64,000 nucleotides of DNA from Xylocopa sonorina (taxonomy: Eukaryota > Arthropoda > Insecta > Hymenoptera > Apidae), in assembly GCF_050948175.1 (NCBI RefSeq), contig NW_027490164.1, positions 1 through 64,000 on the forward strand. Reading direction: 5' to 3'. The notes beneath the pieces are model-generated. The model did no database searches. It worked only from the letters and a program-made list of their open reading frames with translations, and was not told the DNA's origin. Shown here piece by piece: positions 1-14,000 of the stretch (position 1 is its first letter; every line of letters begins with the position of its first letter). Made by a program: the position numbers and the translations under genes.

Positions 1-2550
1 ATATTCATTGCGAAGTGTTATGCATTCCTCGTCTACACTTCAAATGAATGTAAATGCGACACTCCCTTGCAAGGAAATAGCGTTTGCAGATGTCTACGTA
101 TCGTAGCAATAGAGTTCAAATGCTTCTTAAAACGAGATATTGCATCTCATATCTATGTTTCATGATAAGATATAATATTCATTGCGAAGTGATATGCATT
201 CCTCGTCTACGATTCAAATGATGTAAATGCGACACTTCCTTGCAAGGAAATAGCGTTTGCAGATGTCTGCGAATCGTAGCAATATAGTTCTTATGATTCT
301 TAAAACGCGATATCGCATCTCATTTCTATGTTTCATGGTAAGATGTAATATGATTTGCGAAGTGTTATGTATTCCTCGTCTACACTTCAAATGAATGTAA
401 CTGCGACACATCCTTGCTAGGAAATAGCGTCTGCAGATGTCTAGGTATCGTAGCAATAGAGTTCTAATGCTTCTTAAAACGCGATATCGCATCTCATTTC
501 TATGTTTCATGTAAGATATAATATTCATTGCGAAGTGTTATCCTTTCCTCGTCTACGATTCAAATGAATGTAAATGCGACACTCCCTTGCAAGGAAATAG
601 CGTTTGCAGATGTCTACGTATCGTAGCAATAGAGTTCAAATGCTTCTTAAAACGAGATATTGCATCTCATATCTATGTTTCATGATAAGATATAATATTC
701 ATTGCGAAGTGTTATGCATGCCTCGACTACGATACAAATGAATGTAAATGCGACACTTCCTTGCAAGGAAATAGCGTTTGCAGATGTCTACGTATCGTAG
801 CAATAGAGTTCTTATGATTCTTAAAACGCGACATCGCATCTCATTTCTATGTTTCATGGTAAGATATAATATTCATTGCGAAGTGTCATGTATTCCTCGT
901 CTACACTTCAAATGAATGTAAATGCGACACTTCCTCGCTAGGAAATAGCGTTTGCGGATGTCTACGTATCGTAGCAATAGATTCTAATGCTCGTTAAAAC
1001 GCGATATCGCATCTCATTTCTATGTTTCATGGTAAGATATAATATAATTTGCGAAGTGTCATGTATTCCTCGTCTACACTTCAAATGAATGTAAATGCGA
1101 CACTTCCTTGCTAGGAAATAGCGTCTGCAGATGTATAGGTATCGTAGCAATAGAGTTCTAATGCTTCTTAAAACGCGATATCGCATCTCATTTCTATGTT
1201 TCATGGTAAGATATAATATTCATTGCGAAGTGTTATCCTTTCCTCGTCTACGATTCAAATGAATGTAAATGCGACACTCCCTTGCAAGGAAATAGCGTTT
1301 GCAGATGTCTACGTATCGTAGAAATAGAGTTCTAATTCTTCATGAAACGCGATATCGCATCTCATTTCTATGTTTCATGGTAAGATATAATATGATTTGC
1401 AAAGTGTTATGTATTCCTCGTCTACACATCAAATGAATGTAAATGCGACACTTCCTTGCAAGGAAATAGCGTTTGCAGATGTCTACGTATCGTAGCAATA
1501 GAGTTCTTATGATTCTTAAAACGCGATATCGCATCTCATTTCTATGTTTCATGGTAAGGTATAATATGATTTGCGAAGTGTTATGTATCCGTCGTCTACA
1601 CTTCAAATGAATGTAAATGCGACACTTTCTTGCAAGGAAATAGCGTTTGTAGATGTCTACGTATCGTAGCAATTGATTTCTGCTGCTTCTTAAAACGCGA
1701 TATCGCATCTCATTTCTATGTTTCATGGTAAGATGTAATATGATTTGCGAAGTGTTATGTATTCCTCGTCTACACTTCAAATGAATGTAACTGCGACACT
1801 TCCTTGCTAGGAAATAGCGTCTGCAGATGTCTACGTCGCGAAGCAATAGAGTTCAAATTGCTTCTTAAAACGAGATTTTGCATCTCATATCTATGTTTCA
1901 TGATAAGATATAATATTCATTGCGAAGTGTTATGCATTCCTCGTCTACGATTCAAATGAATGTAAGTGCAACACTTCCTTCCAAGGAAATAGCGTTTACA
2001 GATGTCTACGTATCGTAGCAATAGAGTTCTAATGCTTCTTAAAACGCGATATCGCATCTCATTTCTATGTTTCATGGTAGGATATAATATGATTTGCAAA
2101 GTGTTATGTATCCTCGTCTACACTTCAATGAATGTAAATGCGACACTTCCTTGGAAGGAAATAGCGTTTGCAGCAGTCTACGTCCGTAGCTACGTATCGT
2201 AGCAATAGAGTTCTTATGATTCTTAAAACGCGATATCGCTTCTCATTTATATGTTTCATGGTAAGATATAATATGATTTGCGAAGTGTTATGTATTCCTC
2301 GTCTACACTTCAAATGAATGTAAATGGGACACTTCCTTGCAAGGAAATAGCGTTTGCAGATGTCTAGGTATCGTAGCAATAGAGTTCTAATGCTTCTTAA
2401 AACGCGATATCGCATCTCATTTCTATGTTTCATGGTAAGATATAATATTCATTGCGAAGTGTTATCCTTTCCTCGTCTACGATTCAAATGAATGTAAATG
2501 CGACACTCCCTTGCAAGGAAATAGCGTTTGCAGATGTCTACGTATCGTAG
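1..2550. repeat. Segmental duplication D1, copy 1 (offset about 5.92 kb)
   Basis: Matches 5,921 to about 8,465 monomer by monomer, including private variants such as GTCTGCGAATCG, CATGCCTCGACTACGATAC, CTTCATGAAACG and GTCGCGAAGC. The offset drifts from 5,920 to 5,912 because this copy has several indels relative to the other: single-base losses near 211, 511, 980, 2,111 and 2,127, a gained T near 1,858, and a 12-bp gain near 2,175. The partner keeps the family consensus at all of these. Similarity ends near 2,553, where this copy reads GGATTTCTGCTGC. Confidence 0.9.
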
Positions 2551-2701
2551 CAATGGATTTCTGCTGCATCTTAAAACGCGATATCGCATCTCACTTCTAT
2601 GATTCATGGTAAAATATAATATGATTTGCGAAGTGTCATGTATTCCTCGTCCACACTTCAAATGAATGTAAATGCGACACTTCCCTGCAAGGAAATAGCG
2701 T

Positions 2702-5043
2702 TTGCAGATGTCTACGTATCGTAGCAATAGAGTACTTATGATTCTTAAAACGCGATATCGGATCTTATTTCTATGTTTCATGGTAAGGTATAATATGTTT
2801 TGCGAAGTGTTATGTATTCCTCGTCTACACTTCAAATGAATGTAAATGCGACACTTTCTTGCAAGGAAATAGCGTTTGCAGATGTCCACGTATCGTAGCA
2901 ATGGATTTCTGATGCTACTTAAAACGCGATAACGCATCTCATTTCTATGTTTCATGGTAAGATATAATATGATTTGCGAAGTGTCATGTATTCCTCGTCC
3001 ACGCTTCAAATGAATGTAAATGCGACACTTCCTTGCAAGGAAATAGCGTTTGCAGATGTCTACGTATCGTAGCAATAGAGTTCTTATGATTCTTAAAACG
3101 CGATATCGGATCTCATTTCTATGTTTCATGGTAAGATATAATATGATTTGCGAAGTGTTATGTATTCCTCGTCTACACTTCAAATGAATGTAAATGCGAC
3201 ACTTCTTTGCAAGGAAATAGCGTTTGCAGATGTCTACGTATCGTAGCAATAGTGTTCTTATGATTCTTAAAACGCGATATCGCATCTCATTTCTATGTTT
3301 CATGGTAAGAGATAATATGATTTGCGAAGTGTCATGTATTCCTCGTCTACACTTCAAATGAATGTAAATGCGACAGTTCCTTGCTAGGAAATAGCGTTTG
3401 CAGATGTCTACGTATCGTAGCAATAGAGTTCTAATGCTTCTTAAAACGCGATATCGCATCTCATTTCTATGTTTCATGGTAAGATATAATATTCATTGCG
3501 AAGTGTCATCCTTTCCTCGTCTACGATTCAAATGAATGTAAATGCGACTCTCCCTTGCAAGGAAATAGCGTTTGCAGATGTCTACGTATCGTAGCAATAG
3601 AGTTCAAATGCTTCTTAAAACGCGATATCGGATCTCATTTCTATGTTTCATGGTAAGATATAATATGATTTGCGAAGTGTTATGTATTCCTCGTCTACAC
3701 TTCAAATGAATGTAAATGCGACACTTCTTTGCAAGGAAATAGCGTTTGCAGATGTCTACGTATCGTAGCAATAGAGTTCTTATGATTCTTAAAACGCGAT
3801 ATCGCATCTCATTTCTATGTTTCATGATAAGAGATAATATGATTTGCGAAGTGTCATGTATTCCTCGTCTACACTTCAAATGAATGTAAATGCGACAGTT
3901 CCTTGCTAGGAAATAGCGTTTGCAGATGTCTACGTATCGTAGCAATAGAGTACTTATGATTCTTAAAACGCGATATCGGATCTTATTTCTATGTTTCATG
4001 GTAAGGTATAATATGTTTTGTGAAGTGTTATGTATTCCTCGTCTACACTTCAAATGAATGTAAATGCGACACTTTCTTGCAAGGAAATAGCGTTTGCAGA
4101 TGTCCACGTATCGTAGCAATGGATTTCTGATGCTACTTAAAACGCGATAACGCATCTCATTTCTATGTTTCATGGTAAGATATAATATGATTTGCGAAGT
4201 GTCATGTATTCCTCGTCCACGCTTCAAATGAATGTAAATGCGACACTTCCTTGCAAGGAAATAGCGTTTGCAGATGTCTACGTATCGTAGCAATAGAGTT
4301 CTTATGATTCTTAAAACGCGATATCGGATCTCATTTCTATGTTTCATGGTAAGATATAATATGATTTGCGAAGTGTTATGTATTCCTCGTCTACACTTCA
4401 AATGAATGTAAATGCGACACTTCTTTGCAAGGAAATAGCGTTTGCAGATGTCTACGTATCGTAGCAATAGTGTTCTTATGATTCTTAAAATGCGATATCG
4501 CATCTCATTTCTATGTTTCATGGTAAGAGATAATATGATTTGCGAAGTGCCATGTATTCCTCGTCTACACTTCAAATGAATGTAAATGCGACAGTTCCTT
4601 GCTAGGAAATAGCGTTTGCAGATGTCTACGTATCGTAGCAATAGAGTTCTAATGCTTCTTAAAACGCGATATCGCATCTCATTTCTATGTTTCATGGTAA
4701 GATATAATATTCATTGCGAAGTGTCATCCTTTCCTCGTCTACGATTCAAATGAATGTAAATGCGACACTCCCTTGCAAGGAAATAGCGTTTGCAGATGTC
4801 TACGTATCGTAGCAATAGAGTTCAAATGCTTCTTAAAACGCGATATCGGATCTCATTTCTATGTTTCATGGTAAGATATAATATGATTTGCGAAGTGTTA
4901 TGTATTCCTCGTCTACACTTCAAATGAATGTAAATGCGACACTTCTTTGCAAGGAAATAGCGTTTGCAGATGTCTACGTATCGTAGCAATAGAGTTCTTA
5001 TGATTCTTAAAACGCGATATCGCATCTCATTTCTATGTTTCAT
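2702..5043. repeat. 7-mer HOR, period 1,218 bp, about two copies
   Basis: The rare string AGTACTTATGATTCTTAAAA occurs at 2,731 and 3,949, exactly 1,218 bp (7 x 174) apart. The following variants (GGATCTTATTTC, GTCCACGTATCG, GATGCTACTTAAAACGCGATAACG, GTAGCAATAGTGTTC) recur in the same order in both copies. Matching runs from about 2,702-3,825 to 3,920-5,043. The copies differ at only a few positions (for example AAAACG against AAAATG near 4,490). All spacings keep 174-bp register. Confidence 0.9.
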
Positions 5044-5920
5044 GGTACGATATAATATGATTTGCGAAGTGTTATGTATTCCTCGTCTACACTTCAAATG
5101 AATGTAAATGCGACACTTCCTTGCAAGGAAATAGCGTTTGCAAATGTCTACCTATCGTAGCAATAGTGTTCTAATGCTTCTTAAAACGCGATATCGCATC
5201 TCATTTCTATGTTTCATGGTAAGAGATAATATGATTTGCGAAGTGTCATGTATTCCTCGTCTACACTTCAAATGAATGTAAATGCGACACTTCCCTGCAA
5301 GGAAATAGCGTTTGCAGATGTCTACGTATCGTAGCAATAGAGTTCATATGATTCTTAAAACGCGATAACGGATCTCATGTCTGTGTTTCATGGTAAGATA
5401 TAATATGATTTGCGAAGTGTTATGTATTCCTCGTCTACACTTCAAATGAATGTAAATGCGACACTTCCTTGCTAGGTAATAGCGTCTATAGATGTCTAGG
5501 TATCGTAGGAATAGAGTTCTAATGCTTCTTAAAACACGATATCGCATCTCATTTCTATGTTTCATGGTAAGATATAATATTCATTGCGAAGTGTTATCCT
5601 TTCCTCGTCTACGATTCAAATGAATGTAAATGCGACACTCCCTTGCAAGGAAATAGCGTTTGCAGATGTCTACGTATCGTAGCAATAGATTTCTAATGCT
5701 TCTTAGAACGAGATATTGCATCTCATATCTATGTTTCATGATAAGATATAATATTCGTTGCGAAGTGTTATATATTCCTCGTCTACACTTCAAATGTAAA
5801 TGCGACACTTCCTTCCAAGGAAATAGCGTTTGCAGATATCTACGTATCGTAGCAATAGGTTTCTCATGCTTCTTAAAACACGATATCGCATCTCATTTCT
5901 ATGTTTCATGGTAAGATATA

Positions 5921-8465
5921 ATATTCATTGCGAAGTGTTATGCATTCCTCGTCTACACTTCAAATGAATGTAAATGCGACACTCCCTTGCAAGGAAATAG
6001 CGTTTGCAGATGTCTACGTATCGTAGCAATAGAGTTCAAATGCTTCTTAAAACGAGATATTGCATCTCATATCTATGTTTCATGATAAGATATAATATTC
6101 ATTGCGAAGTGATATGCATTCCTCGTCTACGATTCAAATGAATGTAAATGCGACACTTCCTTGCAAGGAAATAGCGTTTGCAGATGTCTGCGAATCGTAG
6201 CAATATAGTTCTTATGATTCTTAAAACGCGATATCGCATCTCATTTCTATGTTTCATGGTAAGATGTAATATGATTTGCGAAGTGTTATGTATTCCTCGT
6301 CTACACTTCAAATGAATGTAACTGCGACACATCCTTGCTAGGAAATAGCGTCTGCAGATGTCTAGGTATCGTAGCAATAGAGTTCTAATGCTTCTTAAAA
6401 CGCGATATCGCATCTCATTTCTATGTTTCATGGTAAGATATAATATTCATTGCGAAGTGTTATCCTTTCCTCGTCTACGATTCAAATGAATGTAAATGCG
6501 ACACTCCCTTGCAAGGAAATAGCGTTTGCAGATGTCTACGTATCGTAGCAATAGAGTTCAAATGCTTCTTAAAACGAGATATTGCATCTCATATCTATGT
6601 TTCATGATAAGATATAATATTCATTGCGAAGTGTTATGCATGCCTCGACTACGATACAAATGAATGTAAATGCGACACTTCCTTGCAAGGAAATAGCGTT
6701 TGCAGATGTCTACGTATCGTAGCAATAGAGTTCTTATGATTCTTAAAACGCGACATCGCATCTCATTTCTATGTTTCATGGTAAGATATAATATTCATTG
6801 CGAAGTGTCATGTATTCCTCGTCTACACTTCAAATGAATGTAAATGCGACACTTCCTCGCTAGGAAATAGCGTTTGCAGATGTCTACGTATCGTAGCAAT
6901 AGATTTCTAATGCTCGTTAAAACGCGATATCGCATCTCATTTCTATGTTTCATGGTAAGATATAATATAATTTGCGAAGTGTCATGTATTCCTCGTCTAC
7001 ACTTCAAATGAATGTAAATGCGACACTTCCTTGCTAGGAAATAGCGTCTGCAGATGTATAGGTATCGTAGCAATAGAGTTCTAATGCTTCTTAAAACGCG
7101 ATATCGCATCTCATTTCTATGTTTCATGGTAAGATATAATATTCATTGCGAAGTGTTATCCTTTCCTCGTCTACGATTCAAATGAATGTAAATGCGACAC
7201 TCCCTTGCAAGGAAATAGCGTTTGCAGATGTCTACGTATCGTAGAAATAGAGTTCTAATTCTTCATGAAACGCGATATCGCATCTCATTTCTATGTTTCA
7301 TGGTAAGATATAATATGATTTGCAAAGTGTTATGTATTCCTCGTCTACACATCAAATGAATGTAAATGCGACACTTCCTTGCAAGGAAATAGCGTTTGCA
7401 GATGTCTACGTATCGTAGCAATAGAGTTCTTATGATTCTTAAAACGCGATATCGCATCTCATTTCTATGTTTCATGGTAAGGTATAATATGATTTGCGAA
7501 GTGTTATGTATCCGTCGTCTACACTTCAAATGAATGTAAATGCGACACTTTCTTGCAAGGAAATAGCGTTTGTAGATGTCTACGTATCGTAGCAATTGAT
7601 TTCTGCTGCTTCTTAAAACGCGATATCGCATCTCATTTCTATGTTTCATGGTAAGATGTAATATGATTTGCGAAGTGTTATGTATTCCTCGTCTACACTT
7701 CAAATGAATGTAACTGCGACACTTCCTTGCTAGGAAATAGCGTCTGCAGATGTCTACGTCGCGAAGCAATAGAGTTCAAATGCTTCTTAAAACGAGATTT
7801 TGCATCTCATATCTATGTTTCATGATAAGATATAATATTCATTGCGAAGTGTTATGCATTCCTCGTCTACGATTCAAATGAATGTAAGTGCAACACTTCC
7901 TTCCAAGGAAATAGCGTTTACAGATGTCTACGTATCGTAGCAATAGAGTTCTAATGCTTCTTAAAACGCGATATCGCATCTCATTTCTATGTTTCATGGT
8001 AGGATATAATATGATTTGCAAAGTGTTATGTATTCCTCGTCTACACTTCAAATGAATGTAAATGCGACACTTCCTTGGAAGGAAATAGCGTTTGCAGATG
8101 TCTACGTATCGTAGCAATAGAGTTCTTATGATTCTTAAAACGCGATATCGCTTCTCATTTATATGTTTCATGGTAAGATATAATATGATTTGCGAAGTGT
8201 TATGTATTCCTCGTCTACACTTCAAATGAATGTAAATGGGACACTTCCTTGCAAGGAAATAGCGTTTGCAGATGTCTAGGTATCGTAGCAATAGAGTTCT
8301 AATGCTTCTTAAAACGCGATATCGCATCTCATTTCTATGTTTCATGGTAAGATATAATATTCATTGCGAAGTGTTATCCTTTCCTCGTCTACGATTCAAA
8401 TGAATGTAAATGCGACACTCCCTTGCAAGGAAATAGCGTTTGCAGATGTCTACGTATCGTAGCAA
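5921..8465. repeat. Segmental duplication D1, copy 2
   Basis: Partner of the block at 1-2,550, about 14-15 monomers long. It carries the same ordered private variants but regular 174-bp spacing. Between the two copies lies a separate 7-mer HOR (about 2.7-5.0k), so the pair is not simply tandem. It suggests either a large (about 34-unit) HOR partly in the window, or a duplication followed by local expansion between the copies. Confidence 0.88.
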
Positions 8466-11067
8466 TAGATTTCTAATGCTTCTTAGAACGAGATATTGCA
8501 TCTCATATCTATGTTTCATGATAAGATATAATATTCATTGCGAAGTGATATGCATTCCTCGTCTACGATTCAAATGAATGTAAATGCGACACTTCCTTGC
8601 AAGGAAATAGCGTTTGCAGATGTCTGCGTATCGTAGCAATATAGTTCTTATGATTCTTAAAACGCGATATCGCATCTCATTTCTATGTTTCATGGTAAGA
8701 TATAATATTCATTGCGAAGTGTTATCCTTTCCTCGTCTACGATTCAAATGAATGTAAATGCGACACTCCCTTGCAAGGAAATAGCGTTTGCAGATGTCTA
8801 CGTATCGTAGCAATAGAGTTCAAATGCTTCTTAAAACGAGATATTGCATCTCATATCTATGTTTCATGATAAGATATAATATTCATTGCGATGTGTTATG
8901 CATGCCTCGACTACGATACAAATGAATGTAAATGCGACACTTCCTTGCAAGGAAATAGCGTTTGCAGATGTCTACGTATCGTAGCAATAGAGTTCTTATG
9001 ATTCTTAAAACGCGACATCGCATCTCATTTCTATGTTTCATGGTAAGATATAATATGATTTGCGAAGTGTTACGTATTCCTCGTCTACACTTCAAATGAA
9101 TGTAAATGCGACACTTCCTTGGTAGAAAATAGCGTCTGCAGATGTCTAGGTATCGTAGCAATAGAGTTCTAATGCTTCTTAAAACGCGATATCGCATCTC
9201 ATTTCTATGTTTCATGGTAAGATATAATATGATTTGCGAAGTGTTATGTATTCCTCGTCTACACTTCAAATGAATGTAAATGCGACACTTCCTTGCTAGG
9301 AAATAGCGTTTGCAGATGTCTAGGTATCGTAGAAATATAGTTCAAATGCGTCTTAAAACGAGATATTGCATCTCATATCTATGTTTCATGATAAGATGTA
9401 ATATTCGTTGCGAAGTGTTATATATTCCTCGTCTACACTTCAAATGTAAATGCGACACTTCCTTGCAAGGAAATAGCGTTTGCAGATGTCTACGTATCGT
9501 AGCAATAGAGTTCCTATGATTCTTAAAACGCGATATCGCATCTCATTTCTATGTTTCATGGTAAGATATAATATGATTTGCGAAGTGTTACGTATTCCTC
9601 GTCTACTCTTCAAATGAATGTAAATGCGACACTCCCTTGCAAGGAAATAGCGTTTGCAGATGTCTACGTATCGTAGCAATAGAGTTCAAATGCTTCTTAA
9701 AACGAGATTTTGCATCTCATATCTATGTTTCATGATAAGATATAATATTCATTGCGAAGTGTTATGCATTCCTCGTCTACGATTCAAATGAATGTAAATG
9801 CAACACTTCCTTCCAAGGGAATAGCGTTTACAGATGTCTACGTATCGTAGCAATAGAGTTCTAATGCTTCTTAAAACGCGATATCGCATCTCATTTCTAT
9901 GTTTCATGGTAAGATATAATATGATTTGCAAAGTGTTATGTATTCCTCGTCTACACATCAAATGAATGTAAATGCGACACTTCCTTGCAAGGAAATAGCG
10001 TTTGCAGATGTCTACGTATCGTAGCAATAGAGTTCTTATGATTCTTAAAACGCGATATCGCATCTCATTTCTATGTTTCATGGTAAGGTATAATATGATT
10101 TGCGAAGTGTTATGTATCCGTCGTCTACACTTCAAATGAATGTAAATGCGACACTTTCTTGCAAGGAAATAGCGTTTGCAGATGTCTACGTATCGTAGCA
10201 ATTGTTTTCTGCTGCTTCTTAAAACGCGATATCGCATCTCATTTCTATGTTTCATGGTAAGATGTAATACGATTTGCGAAGTGTTATGTATTCCTCGTCT
10301 ACACTTCAAATGAATGTAACTGCGACACATCCTTGCTAGGAAATAGCGTTTGCAGATGTCTGCGTATCGTAGCAATAGAGTTCTTATGATTCTTAAAACG
10401 CGATATCGCATCTCATTTCTATGTTTCACGATAAGATATAATATTCGTTGCGAAGTGTTATGCATGCCTCGTCTACGATTCAAATGAATGTAAATGCGAC
10501 ACTTCCTTGCAAGGAAATAGCGTTTGCAGATGTCTACGTATCGTAGCAATAGAGTTGAAATGCTTCTTAAAACGAGATATTGCATCCCATATCTATGTTT
10601 CATGATAAGATATAATATTCGTTGCGAAGTGATATGCATTCCTCGTCTACGATTCAAATGAATGTAAATGCGACACTTCCTTGCAAGGAAATAGCGTTTG
10701 CAGATGTCTGCGTATCGTAGCAATAGAGTTCTTATGATTCTTAAAACGCGATATCGCATCTCATTTCTATGTTTCATGATAAGATATAATATTCGTTGCG
10801 AAGTGTTATGCATTCCTCGTCTACACTTCAAATGAATGTAAATGCGACACTTCCTTGCTAGGAAATAGCGTTTGCAGATGTCTACGTATCGAAGCAATAG
10901 AGTTCAAATGCTTCTTAAAAAAGAGATATTGCATCTCTTATCTATGTTTCATGGTAAGATATAATATGATTTGCGAAGTGTCATGTATTCCTCGTCTACA
11001 CTTCAAATGAATGTAAATGCGACACTTCCTCGCTAGGAAATAGCGTCTGCAAATGTCTACCTATCGT

Positions 11068-14000
11068 AGCAATAGAGTTCTGATGCTTCTTAAAACGCGA
11101 TATCGCATCTCATTTCTATGTTTCATGGTAAGATATAATATGATTTGCGAAGTGTCATGTATTCCTCGTCTACACTTCAAATGAATGTAAATGCGACACT
11201 TCCTTGCTAGGAAATAGCGTTTGCAGATGTCTACGTATCGTAGCAATAGATTTCTAATGCTTCTTAAAACGCGATATCGCATCTCATTTCTATGTTTCAT
11301 GGTAAGATATAATATGATTTGCGAAGTGTTATGTATTCCTCGTCTACACTTCAAATGAATGTAAATGCGACACTTCCTTGCAAGGAAATAGCGTTTGCAA
11401 ATGTCTACATATCGTAGCAATGGTGTTCTAATGCTTCTTAAAACGCGATATCGCATCTCATTTCTATGTTTCATGGTAAGATATAATATGATTTGCGAAG
11501 TGTTATGTAGTCCTCGTCTACACTTCAAATGAATGTAAATGCGACACTTCGTTGCTAGGAAATAGCGTTTGCAGATGTCTACGTATCGAAGCAATAGAGT
11601 TCAAATGCTTCTTAAAACAAGATATCACATCTCATTTCTATGTTTCATGATAAGATGTAATATTCATTGCGAAGTGTTATGTAATCCTCGCCTACACTTC
11701 AAATCAATGTAAATGCGACACTTCCTTGCTAGGAAATAGCGTTTGCAGATGTCTACGTATCGAAGCAATAGAGTTCAAATGCTTCTTAAAAAAGAGATAT
11801 TGCATCTCTTATCTATGTTTCATGGTAAGATATAATATGATTTGCGAAGTGTCATGTATCCCTCGTCTACACTTCAAATGAATGTAAATGCGACACTTCC
11901 TCGCTAGGAAATAGCGTCTGCAAATGTCTACCTATCGTAGCAATAGAGTTCTAATGCTTCTTAAAACGCGATATCGCATCTCATTTCTATGTTTCATGGT
12001 AGGATATAATATGATTTGCGAAGTGTCATGTATTCCTCGTCTACACTTCAAATGAATGTAAATGCGACACTTCCTTGCAAGGAAATAGCGTCTGCAGATG
12101 TCTATGTATCGTAGCAATAGCGTTCTTATGATTCTTAAAACGCGATATCGCATCTCATTTCCATGTTTCATGGTAAGATATAATATGATTTGCTATGTGT
12201 TATGTATTCCTCGTCTACACTGCAAACGAATGTAAATGCGACACTTCCTTGCAAGGAAATAGCGTTTGCAGATATCTACGTATCGTAGCAATAGAGTTCA
12301 TATGATTCCTAAAACGCGATATCGCATCTCATTTCTATATTTCATGGTAAGATATAATATGATTTGCGAAGTGTTATGTATTCGTCGTCTACACTTCAAA
12401 TGAATGTAAATGCGACACTTCCTTGCAAGGAAATAGCGATTGCAGATGTCTACGTATCGTAGCAATAGAGTTCATATGATTCCTAAAACGCGATATCGCA
12501 TCTCATTTCTATGTTTCATGGTAAGATATAACATGATTTGCGAAGTGTTATGTATTCCTCGTCTACACTTCAAATGAATGTGAATGCGATACTTACTCGC
12601 TAGGAAATAGAGTTTGCAGATGTCTACGTATCGTAGCAATAGCTTTCTAATGCTTCTTAAAACGCGATATCGAATCTCATTTCTATGTTTCATGGTAAGA
12701 TATAATATGATTTGCGAAGTGTTATGTATTCCTCGTCTACACTTCAAATGAATGTGAATGCGACACTTCCTCGCTAGGAAATAGCGTTTGCAGATGTCTA
12801 CGTATCGTAGCAATAGAGTTCTAATGCTTCTTAAAACGCGATATCGCATCTCATTTCTATGTTTCATGGTCAAATATAATATGATTTGCGAAGTGTTATG
12901 TATTCCTCGTCTACACTTCAAATGAATGTAAATGCGACACTTCCTTGCTAGGAAATAGCGTTTGCAGATGTCTACGTATCGAAGCAATAGAGTTCAAATG
13001 CTTCTTAAAACGAGATATTGCATCTCATATCTATGATTCATGATAAGATATAATATTCATTGCGAAGTGTTATGCATTCCTCGTCTACGATTCAAATGAA
13101 GGTAAATGCGACACTTCCTTGCAAGGAAATAGCGTTTGCAGATGTCTACGTATCGTAGCAATAGAGTTCTAATGCTTCTTAAAACGCGATATCGCATCTC
13201 ATTTCTATGTTTCATGGTAAGATATAATATGATTTGCGAAGTGTCATGTATTCCTCGTCTACACTTCAAATGAATGTAAATGCGACACTTCCTTGCTAGG
13301 AAATAGCGTTTGCAGATGTCTACGTATCGTAGCAATAGATTTCTAATGCTTCTTAAAACGCGATATCGCATCTCATTTCTATGTTTCATGGTAAGATATA
13401 ATATGATTTGCGAAGTGTTATGTATTCCTCGTCTACACTTCAAATGAATGTAAATGCGACACTTCCTGGCAAGGAAATAGCGTTTGCAAATGTCTACATA
13501 TCGTAGCAATGGTGTTCTAATGCTTCTTAAAACGCGATATCGCATCTCATTTCTATGTTTCATGGTAAGATATAATATGATTTGCGAAGTGTTATGTAGT
13601 CCTCGTCTACACTTCAAATGAATGTAAATGCGACACTTCGTTGCTAGGAAATAGCGTTTGCAGATGTCTACGTATCGAAGCAATAGAGTTCAAATGCTTC
13701 TTAAAACAAGATATCACATCTCATTTCTATGTTTCATGATAAGATGTAATATTCATTGCGAAGTGTTATGTAATCCTCGCCTACACTTCAAATCAATGTA
13801 AATGCGACACTTCCTTGCTAGGAAATAGCGTTTGCAGATGTCTACGTATCGAAGCAATAGAGTTCAAATGCTTCTTAAAAAAGAGATATTGCATCTCTTA
13901 TCTATGTTTCATGGTAAGATATAATATGATTTGCGAAGTGTCATGTATCCCTCGTCTACACTTCAAATGAATGTAAATGCGACACTTCCTCGCTAGGAAA

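Noticed and set aside
2002..2202. Plus-strand open frames such as 2,002-2,202, 15,497-15,724 and 22,993-23,220
   Set aside because: Opposite-strand readings of satellite units. The first exists only because of the indel cluster near 2.1k, and the other two because of the duplicated 14-bp insertion.
9749..10897. 382-codon minus-strand open frame as a protein-coding gene with 58-residue repeats
   Set aside because: It is the satellite consensus read in its one stop-free frame. The frame is opened and closed by sub-type variants and indels, and there is no promoter, splice or non-repetitive sequence. The same holds for the 342- and 363-codon frames at 2,449-3,477 and 3,604-4,695.
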